Below, piece by piece: positions 47,426 through 57,708 of a stretch of DNA of 64,000 bases. Source of the DNA: Bryum argenteum (lineage: Eukaryota > Streptophyta > Bryopsida > Bryales > Bryaceae); NCBI GenBank assembly GCA_037043015.1, contig CM073329.1, positions 10,928,648-10,992,647 of the forward strand. The letters are read 5' to 3'. Made by a program: the position numbers and the translations under genes. Below the pieces are notes generated by a model. The model had not been told where the DNA came from. It saw nothing but the letters and a program-made list of their open reading frames with translations, and searched no databases. Positions within the stretch are counted from its first letter, which is position 1. Each line of letters opens with the position of its first letter.

Positions 47426-48835
47426 TCTAGTTGCCGCGCTCGTTGCTGCCTCTCTCGTTGCCGCGCTCGTTGCTGCCTCTCTCGTTGCCGCGCTCGTTGC
47501 TGCCTCTCTTGCCGCCGCGCTCGTTGCTACCTCTCTCGTTGCCGCGCTCGTTGTTGCCTCTCTTGCCGCCGCGCTCGTTGTTGCCTCTCTTGTCGCCGCG
47601 CTCGTTGATGCCTCTCTCGCCGCCACGCTCTTTACTGCCTCTCTTGCTGCTGCGCTCGTTGCTGCCTCTCCCGCTGCCGCGCTCGTTGCTGCCTCTCGCC
47701 ATGCTCCTCTTTTTAACCATAGCTTGGCTGGCCATCATGTTCCCTTGTCTGCTGCAGTTTGGTGCTCTTGGCGATACGACATTTTGCGCACATGCAACCT
47801 GCAGTTGCTATATTCCTATTCCAGGAGATGGTGTCCACGGAGAGGACGGTGTGGTGCGGGGTAAGGCCCGTGGAGGCTTCGACTCCCGAATCCTTGATTG
47901 CTTGGATTCTATTGCTTTTCGGAATAAAACTCCTCCAAGCCCCTCGAGTAAGTTTTGCCTCCGTTTTGCCTCCGTTTTGCTCCCATGCCTCTCCCCATCA
48001 TGTTTGTCAGCCTCCTTCCAAGATTGACGTAAGCTCTTGCATTCAATGAAATGCGCCATCAGCTGGAAGTCTCTTCTTAGAGCCCTTAGCTTACTGATAC
48101 TAGTCAACAACTCCTCCATTCAATGAAATGTGCCATCACCTGGAAGTCTCTTCTCAGAGCCCTTAGCTTTCTCTTCTTAGAGCCCTTAGCTTACTGACAC
48201 TAGTCAACAACTCCTGCATTCAATGAAATGCGCCATCAGCTAAAAGTCCCTTCTTAGTGCCCTTAGCTTTCTCTTTTAAAGCCCTTAGCTTACTGACACT
48301 AGTCAACAGCTAAACAATAGATATAATAAATGAGGTTCTAACCTGTGTATGAATGTTAGCCTCGAAAGTTCAAATCTAGTACATCTTCGACATGCCTATA
48401 AGCAGAGATTTGTCTTAACTATTAGAACCTGGAGGCCTCATGATCCTCTTGTATTCACAAGGGTTGATGCTCTTACGTGTAGGGCTGACAAATTTAGAGG
48501 CGTTTTCAACTTTGAACTTCTGAGGTCCATGTCTAGTCTTGCATGATGCTTGTAATCTTGTTATACAACCTTCACAACAGAGACGAGCATGAAGAGTGCT
48601 CTAACAAATCGCTTTGTGTAGGTGATAGTGCAACCCTCTCGCATTTCCGGACCCTTGAAGCTCGAATTGAGGGGTTGGAGGCGGCACGAGGAACACTCCA
48701 TGGCACGGGGTCCACGAGTGCCAAGTGGCCTACGAGACTCCAATTGCCGAAAGACTCACCTCCATCAAAGATTACCACACTTACGTTGCAAGGAATGGAT
48801 CACCGCAGCTCCTTATCGGGTCTCATCATATCCAG
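47426..48835 (+). pseudogene. Gene-like repeat unit E, rearranged
   Basis: Unit E lacks the leader and starts in a 27-bp array (47430-47700, unit like CGCGCTCGTTGCTGCCTCTC). The conserved GGAGATGGTGTCCACGGAGA block and the GTAAGTTTTGCC site (about 47949) follow. An inverted fragment of the unit's own 3' part (about 47985-48590) fills the place of the intron. The helix module then resumes after GTAG near 48620 (VGDSATLSHFRT and IEGLEAARGTL). This copy cannot be a normal gene, but it shows the module borders. Confidence 0.5.
47985..48590 (-). repeat. Inverted 3' fragment inside unit E, with a threefold internal duplication
   Basis: On the minus strand this carries the unit's 3' modules (SKLRALRRDFQLMAHFIE near 48100 and LDMDLRSSKLKTPLNLS near 48500) in opposite orientation to the rest of unit E. 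Within it, a segment of about 110 bp with GAGCCCTTAGCTTACTGA and CAATGAAATG is present three times (48030-48310). Confidence 0.6.
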
Positions 48836-49089
48836 GTTTTAGAAGAAAAAAAAAAAAAATGAAAACACATATCATTCATTTAGTAGGTAGATTGATTTTG
48901 TCGTAGAAATTAAGCTGCAAAATGAAGACCACAAACCGTAAAACTAAATCCAAAAATTGTAGTCGAAAATGAAAGCAACTAAACCGAATGGCTAAATTAG
49001 AGTCCCGTTGGCGGGCTTCGAAGGCAGGAAATCGCTATGACGGTGCTCCTTGCCTTTCACCTTCATGTCCATTGCCTCTGGCCATCGTT

Positions 49090-50090
49090 GCCTCTCGCCA
49101 CCGCTCTCCTACCGCGCTAACCCGCTCGCTGCCTCTCGCGTTTGCGTCGCGCTCATTGCCTCCCGCGTTTGCGTCGCGCTCGTTGCCTCTCGCATTCGTG
49201 TCGGGCTCGATGCCTCTCGCGTTCGCGTTGCGCTAGCTGCCTCTAGCGTTTGCGTCCTGCTGCCTCTCGCCATGCTCTTTTTTCTAACCAAGGCTCCGAA
49301 CACGGGAAATTGTTATTGTTGTGGTGCATGTCTTTGCCTTCGCGTCCATCGCCTCTAGCCATCGCTTTTGCGTCGCGCTCGTTGCCTCTCAATTTTGTGA
49401 TGCGCTCGTTGCCTCTCGCCTTCGCGTTGCGCTCGCCGCCTCTCGCCATGCTCCCCTTTCTAACCAAGGCTCCGAAGGCGGGAAATTGCTATCGCGGTGT
49501 TGCTTGTATTTCGCCTTCTCGTCCATCGCCTATGTTCATCGCTGCCTTTGGCCATCGCTCTCGCTACCGTACTCGCTGCCTGGTACGTTCAGGTTGCGCT
49601 TGCTGCCTCTTGTGTTCGCGTCACGGGAAATTGTTATTGCGATGGTGCTTGCCTTTTGCCTTCGCGTCCATCCCCTCTCGCTATAGTTGCCTCTCGCCAT
49701 GGCTCTCGCTACCGCGCTGCCTCTCGCACTCGCTGCCTCTCGCACTCGCTGCCTCTTGTATTTGCGTCGCACTCGTTGCCTCTCGTGTTTGGGTTGCGCT
49801 TGTTGCCTCGTGCCATGCTCCTCTTTTTAACCAAGGCCCCAAAGGCGGGAAATTGTTATTATTGTGGTGCTTGTCTTTTGCCTTCGCGTCCATCGCCTCT
49901 GGTCATCATTGCTTCTTGCGTTTGTGTCGCGCTTGCTGCCTCTCGTGTTCACGTCGCACTCACTGCCTCTTGCCTTTGCGTCGTGCTCGCTGCCTTTCAT
50001 GTTCGCGTCGCGCTCGTTGCCTCTCATGTTTGCGTTCCACTCGTTGCCTCTCGCGTTAGTGTCGCGCTCGCTGCCTCTTGCCATGCTTCT
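49090..50090. repeat. Large in-frame 27-bp tandem array of unit F
   Basis: About one kilobase of degenerate 27-bp units of the form GCTCGTTGCCTCTCGCGTTT plus GCGTCGC. The array is broken by repeated copies of the segment ACCAAGGC(T/C)CCGAAGGCGGGAAATTG, so it was also amplified in larger blocks of about 180-200 bp. Read forward it gives LPLAFASRS-like repeats; read backward ARGNERDAK-like repeats. Both strands stay open over long distances. Confidence 0.8.
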
Positions 50091-51135
50091 CTTTCTAACC
50101 ATAGCTTGGCTCGCCATCATGCCGTAACCCTCGTCTGGTGCAGCTTGGTATACTTGGCTATACAACCTTTTGCGGGCATGCAACCTACGATTGTGGTTGT
50201 TTCCATTTCAAGAGATGGTGTCCACGGAGACAACCGTGTGGTGCAGCGTAAAGCCCGTGAAAGCTTCGACTCCCGAGTCGTTCATTGCTTCGATCCTATT
50301 GCTCTTTCGAATAAAACTTCTCCAGACTCCTTAAGTAAGTTTTGTCTCCCCTACCTCTCTTATTGTGATGAAGAGTGGCTCTAACGAGTCACTTTGTGCA
50401 GGTGATAGTGCAACCCTCGCGCATCTCTGGACCTTTGAAGTTTAAATTGAGGGGTTGGAGGCAGCATGAGAAATACTTCATAGCACAAGGTCCGCAAGTG
50501 TCCTACGAGACTCCAACCAGCCAGAGACTGACCTCCATCCCAGATTACCACACTTACGTTGAAAGAATGGATCACATGAGTTCCATATCAAGTTGAAGAT
50601 TGCGGGAGTGTACGAATCATATGAGATCGACTCCAACTTCATCCTCTCCAAATTACCTCCGGAATTCTCTCTGCCTGAAAGTTCACTTGATAAAGAGAGT
50701 TCCCGTAGGTAGGCAGTCCGATTCTTACTATCATCCCTCGATGATCCCTGGGCGCTTCTCCTTTGAGGAGACACATGTCATTGTTGTTTGTGAATTTTGA
50801 TGTGTTCTTTTTGTGTTGGCATTCATTAGATTCCTATCGAATCAAACATAATTAAGACTGGTTTCATCATTTGTTTTGCTTGCATGTAGGAGTAGTTATA
50901 AAATTTAGCGAAACTTTCATAATATTTAGAATCTCAAACATACTTTGTAATGTAAAATCTCAGTTCATGATTCGTGCGCTAATTTCTCTTGCGCTGGGTG
51001 ACGATGGCTTGCCAGTTAATTAATTGACAGAATTCATAACCACTCAGTATCAAAGATTGCAAGAGGCGAACGAATTTGTTGAAGGCAATCTGGACTATGG
51101 CACACATTACCGACATGTCTCAAGGGTCATTCTAT

Positions 51136-51439
51136 CACTAGTAGGAAATGGCATTAAAAGTGACAAACGTAATGACTTGATTGTAATGATACAAAGTGAC
51201 TGTTTTACTTATGCTTCTAATAATATCAAAAAAATTATGATATTTGTGACTTTTTCTTAGTTTTTTTGTTGTTGTAATAAGCATTCCACACCCTAATAGA
51301 TTAGTAAAAAAAATCAAGAAAAAGTGACAAATATAATAATTCATTGCGATGTAATTAGAAGCACAATTAAAATATGCACTATGTGTCATTACGGTCAAGT
51401 CAATACAACCGTCACTTTTAGTGTCATTTTCTACTAGTT
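51136..51439. mobile_element. CACTA-type MITE in unit F with TAT target duplication
   Basis: Starts CACTAGTAGGAAATGGCATT and ends AGTGTCATTTTCTACTAGTT, with TAT immediately on both sides. It is related to the copies at 18992 and 46826 but occupies a different site in the unit, so it is an independent insertion. Confidence 0.85.
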
Positions 51440-52299
51440 TATGTTCATCAAGCCGTTTATTATCTTTGTTCAGCTAGCTTGTGAAATACTAATGTGTCAT
51501 TTGACTTGTAAGGAGGTGTCTCGCGCTATGAGGCCACCGGAATTTGACTGTCTCGGTCAAGACTGCAAAAAATCAAGACCTGAAAGAGAGCGACGAGTGC
51601 CCGACACATGCCATTGTAGATGTTGAGGAGGAGCTAGTTACTCTAGCAAGCAGAGTGTTCATGCAACCGATCCAACTACTATATAGTAGGCATCGTGGGG
51701 TTAAGGAACTAATCAAAGTACTTGATAATCATTTACACACATACTCTGTTCCAAATGCTTTTCAATCACACACGATTTTTGGTGAGTCATAATTTTGTGT
51801 CAGCCTTTTCTTTGCTATTCAGTAACTCAGTTCCGTAATTCCCTAGTTGTGGAACCGGTTCTTCAATTCAAGTTCTTCACCATTTAAGAAAATTTGCTCA
51901 CGTTACTCTGGTCCTCAACTTTACAATTTGTTGTTCTGTGGTGTATTCCTTCCCAACAACATACTCATTGTTAAGGATAATTTAATATTCTCCCGTCTCT
52001 TTAGTTCTTGGCCAATGCGTTCAGTGAGCCTGTTTTCAGAAGTTGCAGTTTCGGGTATTTTTGATCGCTGTAGAGACAATTTGGAATATCTCATCTAGAT
52101 TGATGCGTTGCTGCGATCTGCATGTCTTACTCAGAGCTACTGAAATGTAGACAAAAGATAAAAGGGGAAGGGACGTTCCAGCCAGGTCAACATCGACGTC
52201 CATGTGTCAGAGCCGGAAGAAGGTTGTTTACTCGACCATTGATATGAAGGACATTTTAGATGTTAAGGATAGTATGAGAGGTGGATGATGTACTAATGG

Positions 52300-52355
52300 G
52301 CATCCTGTAGATGTCGGCCCTCCAAATCCTTAGACGGCCGGTATCTACAGGATGC
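52300..52355. repeat. Short hairpin, 20-bp arms
   Basis: GCATCCTGTAGATGTCGGCC (52300-52319) and its inverted copy at 52336-52355 pair with two mismatches around a 16-base loop. It could be a tiny MITE, a stem in RNA or a by-product. It lies in a part of unit F that has no counterpart in unit A. Confidence 0.6.
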
Positions 52356-52645
52356 TAGTGAGTAAATCGCTTATTACAAGAATTGAAGCTACACGTGAGG
52401 TCATGAAGATGTATGCTAGTTTTCTCTTGAACAAAAACCAATTTGCTGGCCACTTTACCACTATTTTGAAGTATTGTAGGTTTCAAGTTCATGTTCGTCC
52501 CTGTCATAAAGGTTGATTCAATGGCAAGATTACAAGCAACATGAAAGTCTGGACATGGACCTTAGAAATTCAGAGTGGAAAGGCCTCTAAATTTGTCAAC
52601 CCTACGAGTAAGAGCAACGGCCCTTGTGAATACAAGAGGATCATG

Positions 52646-53224
52646 CATGGGCCACACCGGGGCCCCAATAGGCTCCAAACACCAGCCCGGGGCTGGTGCT
52701 AGAGTAGCAGGGGCTTTTTTCTCCTGCTAGGTGCAAGCGGGGTGGTTGGCATCCAGCAGGCCCCCTTCCTGTCCGGCTGGAGCCCGCACCGACATGCATA
52801 GACATTTTTTTTTTCAAATTATTATATTTTATTTTCTTTTTTCTTTTTTATTTTGGTACATGTCCGTGTTTTGTTTTTATATATGTCCGTGTTTATATAT
52901 GTTTTGTTTTTATACATGTCTACGTTTTTTTTTTTTTTTTACATAATCCAGTAAACACAAAAGAATGTAGGTAGGTAGGTTGGTAAGTCTATAGGTTGGT
53001 ACGTTGGTGGGTAGGAAGGAAAACCGTAATCAAGGGCTCTCAACGGACACCATTATGCAAAAGTAATTTGAACTTTTTTGAAGGGGGTTGGCTGCCCCCT
53101 CTACTTCGCAGCCCTTGGTGGACCGGTTTGCTGGCTCAAGGCCACACTGGCCAGCAGGGTTCGAAGCCCGCCAACCCTTTCTCCTTGGACTGGGTTGCAC
53201 CCCGCGGTGGGGCCCATGTATAGT
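52646..53224. mobile_element. GC-rich inverted-repeat insertion in unit F
   Basis: The left tip CATGGGCCACACCGGGGCCC and the right tip CCCCGCGGTGGGGCCCATG (ending 53218) pair over about 17 bp. Units A and E are continuous at this place (AGGATCATGAGGCCTCC in E, reversed), so the insertion is well bounded. The target duplication is not clear. The interior has long T-rich tracts and a CTGGCCAGCAGG palindrome-rich stretch, without coding capacity. Confidence 0.7.
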
Positions 53225-53765
53225 AGGCCTCCACGTTCTGATAGTTAAGACAACAGATCTATGCTTACAAGCATGTCGAGATGTACTAGATTTGAACGTT
53301 CGAGGCTAATATTCATACACAGATCAGAACCTCATATATTGTATTTATTGTTCAGCTCTTGAGTCTTGGCTCGTGTCTTTAAGCTAAAGGCTTTAAAAAG
53401 AGACTTCCAGCTGATGGCGCATTTACTGAATGCAAGAGCTCGCGCCAATGCTAGAAGGAGGCTCGCAAACAAAATGGGGTGATAACGCTGGTTATGTACT
53501 TTGTATGAAAATGACATTTTGGATGAAGGGTAGAAACTTTGGAGAATCATAACCTCTCCATTTGAAGTCTTTTTTTGACAAAATCACTTGGGTTGGTCCC
53601 AAATCTAGTCTTGTTTGTGTCGTAGAATTTGCAGACCCATACGATGAAGAATAAATTAATGGCATGCATTATAGTGGAGGTTGCTCTTGTTTTAGGGTTT
53701 TCAAACATGGGCATGGTATAGCATTGCAAGCCAATTATGTGAAATCAAATATATTATTTCATAAT

Positions 53766-55207
53766 TTTTTTTACAATAACGTGATCTTAAGATGAAACCC
53801 AACAACTTTTTAGTCAGAAGATTTTTGATTCAAATACTTTTGGTATTAGATTTGCAATGATGATTCGGCAATGAAAAAAGTGGGAAAATGGATGATTCTT
53901 TAGGAACTATATTATCTTCATCCACTGTTGGAGTTTGGATTTATTTTTTGAAGTGGATTCCAATTAGAGTCTAGTTTTAGTGGTGGAAACCTTCACAACA
54001 TAAAAGATGTTTTGAAGATAAGGCAAGGAAATGAGTGCAAAAGGTCTAGTTTTAGACTAATTTTCCTTTGTAAACGTTTTGCTTGTTTTCACTATTGCAA
54101 GGGTAATATTTGAGGCAAGAATTATTTTTTTTTATGAGTTTTTTAATGCAAGGGTGTTCTTGAAATGAAGGTAAACAACTTTTTCGTCAGAGGTTTTTTC
54201 ATTCTAATAGGTTAGTTAATAGCATATCCACTCTGAAGTGAAAATGATGAAATCTTGAAATGTCTTTTTAGTACTAATACGTTACAATCTTGCAATCTAT
54301 GAGGCTTCATGACCTAAATTTTGGTCCACATGACAAACAAGAAGTGTATTACAAGATTGTAGGGTTGAGTTTGAAATATCTTGGCTCCATTCGCATCTAT
54401 GACACTATTTTGAGATTTGTGTTCCTAGGTTGGGGACCCTCCTTGGGTGTATGAGGGTTAACGTCTACAAAAACATTCAAACAAAAGTCTTCCAAAGTAA
54501 GCCTTTGGGTAAAATATTTTTAGTGTTTTGTCCAAGTAAATGCTTAATTTCTAACTTTTTATAAATTTAGTATAACCTTCAGTAGAATGCGTTATTGTAA
54601 AAGCCTTAAATTTAATGCCTTAGACCATATAGTCAAATGAAAATTTAAATGAATGCTCTTGTGAAAGTTTGTGGATAACTTTACATGGATACCTCGAAAA
54701 TTACACAACTAGACATAATCATTCCAAAATCTAGGCACCACATTGCTGACCAATCATACCAACTAGTCAATTGAATAACTTGTAATGAAAATCTTCAACT
54801 TACAAATAGTAAAGGCTTTCAAAACTTACAATGGTGTTCAATTGTAAGGTTGCTCCTTTAGCAGACCACCAAAGCAATAGCTCACATGTGTGATGGCACT
54901 GGTGACCAAAATAAAAGTCCATAAAGGTAAAAAAAATCCTCATTCAAGGTATGCTAAATATCAACTCGATTGCTCCTTGTTTTAAATTCACCTCCTCCGA
55001 AGTGAACCATCTTGCTTGAAAACTGCAATCACATTTTACATGAAAATTATCTTAAGAAGTTGTGACTTAAGGAGTTGTGAAAAAACGAGAAAAATAAAGA
55101 CAATAATGCATGCAAAAGCTTTAGGTAGAAGAGATGTAAATGGTGCTTAAACAAAAATATTCTAAAAAACAATAACGCACGAGGTGAAAGAACTTTTGTA
55201 AACAATC
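53766..55207. other. AT-rich intergenic DNA without a supported gene
   Basis: No gene, clear termini or array found in 1.4 kb. Composition resembles the worn transposon interiors elsewhere in the window. Confidence 0.4.
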
Positions 55208-56042
55208 TTAACCCTTTATGCAGTAAGGTGTCAAAACTATCAAAAAGCCTCAAAACATCCCTCGTTTATTGCAAGGTGCATATTTTAATTTTGAGACATT
55301 TTTGAGTATGTAATCATTAGGATCTTATACTTAAGTTGTACATGTTTGTGCGTACTTGGTCTTAGAATCAAATTTCTCACCGAATATGAGATCATAATGT
55401 TCAAAGTTGAAAGAGAAGTTTTTCCCCCTAGTTGTAAAATGGGTTGGAAAAGTTTTGTCTGCCAAAAAAATCATTTTTAAGACTGAATTTGTATTGAGGC
55501 TCTTCTAATTCTTATCCCTAAGTGAGTTAGGATTACGTTTATAAATTTTTTACCCTAATTGGACCTATGCCACGTGTAAAAATGCTTGATTTTCCACATG
55601 GAGGTATGTTGAATTTCAAATACAAAGGCATGTCTTTGACAATAAAAAAGGAATGTCTTTACCAATAAAAAATGCTTGTGAAAAAATCTTGGATTGGAAT
55701 TTGGATGGTGAGATCCTTGGTACTTCTTCTACATATATAAAATACAAAACTTGAGGATAAGTAAATTCTCAATAATTGGTGAATTTTTAAAGTTACTGCA
55801 ATCATATTAATTTTTGGTAGACTCTCAGAACAAATGAGCATATACCCCAACTTGGAGAATTTTAATGCATATATTAAATAGTGTTTTCAAATTTTGACCT
55901 TGAATATCTCCTAATGTATGAGGGAATTTGAAACGTGAAAGAACTATTCGGAAAGGTATGGAAAAATATTACAATCTGCAAAAAGGTTCTACTTCATATG
56001 ATTTAGATTAGTAACTAACCACAATATGGCATTAGGGGTTAA
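55208..56042. mobile_element. TTAA-flanked element, subfamily T3 (835 bp)
   Basis: Left end TTAACCCTTTATGCA, right end GGCATTAGGGGTTAA. The interior is shared with 39430-40202 and 63191-63919 (TTGCAAGGTGCA, GAGATCATAATGTTCAAAGT, CACATGGAGGTATG). No transposase frame. Confidence 0.7.
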
Positions 56043-56061
56043 GCTTGACTAAAAAGAGGAT

Positions 56062-56245
56062 TAACAAAAGCAATAGAATTAAAAAGAAAAGAGAAAATAG
56101 GGAAAAGGAGAAAATAAATAAATATGAGGAGGAAGAAGAGGAAGTAGAGGAAGAGTTGGTAGAACGAGAGGAAGAGGAAGAAAAGGAAGAGGAGGAAGAG
56201 GAAGAACACCAAGAAGAAGGCAAAAAGGAAGGTGAAGAAGATCTT
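56062..56245. repeat. Purine-rich low-complexity tract (GAGGAA)n
   Basis: A degenerate run of AAAGAGAAA and GAGGAAGAGGAAG units. The Glu/Lys-rich frame across it is a by-product of the composition. Confidence 0.8.
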
Positions 56246-56272
56246 GTCACAAATTTAGAAAATAAGTTTTAA

Positions 56273-57400
56273 AAAAAGCTTCATCTAAACAAGTCTGTAC
56301 ACATAAGTAGGTAGGTCAGGGTTTCAAAATAGCTTGATCCAAATAAGTGTGAACACATAAGTAGATAGGTTTTTGAACCTTGCAACTAGTGTCAATACAC
56401 AAGTAGTTCAATTCCTTTAACCTTGCAACTAGTGTGAATACACAAGTAGTTTGGTTCTTTTAATCTTGCAACTATTTTGAACACATAAGTAGATCGGTCT
56501 TTAAACCTTTCCATATAGTTGATGGGGAACATCATTCCAATTTTTTTTTCCCATAGGATAGAGTCAATAAACTATAAATCTTAGAGCGTGATATTGAGAG
56601 TATGAACAAAAACTACAGGAACTTTAGGTTCATGAATTGAGAACTTTTTTTGAATGGAGATCCGGAATGCAAGAGATTTGCAAAGCGACAAAAGTTTGAA
56701 GTTATTCATGAAGTAGTAAAGAGGTTGGTATGGAGCTCTACAAACCCTCAAAAAATCAAGCAATAACAATCTCAAGAGACTTGAAAGGCGGCCAAATACA
56801 AAGTAACCTCTAGAAAAGACGAAACAATGAATGTAAAGCTCGAAGAGATTCTCAAAAAAAAAAAAAAAAAGATCCACAAAGAAACAACTTCACTCAATCT
56901 ACCGTCCAAGAGAGGGTAAAAGACACCGACACCGACACCGACAACAAAAAAATAAAATAAAACCTTTCAAATATCCAATATCCTTAATACCGGGAACAAG
57001 GATGTCTATTCATATCAAAAACCCACGCGATATCGCGATCTAACACCTATATCCTCACATTAGTGAACTAGACCAGATTGAATCATCGTGCTTGAACTCT
57101 GGAGAATATTTTATGAATTTATGAAATAAGTTTTGTAGGTATTCCTAAACTGGTATAATTTAAATTGTTCACAACAAATGTATTCAATATCAGCTTTCAT
57201 AATTATCACGTTCCTCTTGCAAAGTTCACCCTAGTGAATTTTTGGCACACCTCCTTCTTAGTGCTAAGGGTGCCAAAGAAGTATGTTGGTAAAAAGGGGG
57301 GGAATATCCCTCCGTCCGCGTTGTAGGAGGGAGAGGTTTGGCTAAAACGTGGAAAAGGGTCAACAGTTCCACATCAACAGATAAAGCCCAGCGTTCCTGT
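56273..57400. other. Intergenic DNA upstream of the GIP1-like gene
   Basis: A repeat of GTGAACACATAAGTAGATAG-like units occurs four times at about 56300-56500 (each with AACCTTGCAACTA-like text). After 57290 the sequence becomes GC-richer, which marks the promoter and leader of the gene at 57709. No other gene is supported. Confidence 0.5.
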
Positions 57401-57708
57401 AGCGAGAGTGCATAGGATCGAATTAGGGTTTGACGCCCACGGCAGAAACCTCCCGCCCTTCCAGCGCTTGTGATTCAATTCCTCTGCCCCGTCATCGCCC
57501 TCCGACTGTTTCTATTCCCGTCGCAACCAGGCGCTCCCCGCCCCCGCCATAGCCATCCCTCCTCTCGCCCATTGTCCCTCGCCCTCCTCTCCCCCTGCTG
57601 TGCCTCCCGATCTCTCTGTGGCCCCCCTTAACCCTACGCCTTCCCCAACGCCGTCGCTGGTGGTCGTACTCAGGCGGCAGAAGCAGAGGCGCAGGTGGGG
57701 TGGGCATC

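Larger units (their letters stand above)
48836..53765 (+). pseudogene. Gene-like repeat unit F, longest copy
   Basis: Unit F has the full order of modules: leader (AAATTAAGCTGCAAAATGAA), ATG at 48988 (MAKLESRW, shifted against units A and D), the long array, the GGAGATGGTGTCCACGGAGA block (about 50213), GTAAGTTTTG (50335), helix module (GDSATLAHLW, 50402), KIAG-type module (about 50590), RLQEANEFVEGNLDYGTHY (about 51050), a VEEELVTLASRVFMQPIQLL module with an 82-codon frame at 51544-51792, MKMYASFLLNKNQFAGHF (about 52410), the LDMDLRNSEW module (52550) and KRDFQLMAHLLNARA (about 53400). It is interrupted by a CACTA MITE (51136-51439) and a GC-rich insertion (52646-53224). The stretch 51793-52380 has no match in unit A and may be extra. 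The family is unrecognised. Confidence 0.5.

Noticed and set aside
49090-50090. CRISPR-like array of short direct repeats
   Set aside because: The units are contiguous and degenerate, without unique spacers, and the surroundings are plant nuclear DNA. It is an ordinary tandem array.
56045-56272. Glu/Lys-rich 75-residue frame
   Set aside because: It is the translation of a purine-rich low-complexity tract and starts beside a transposon end.
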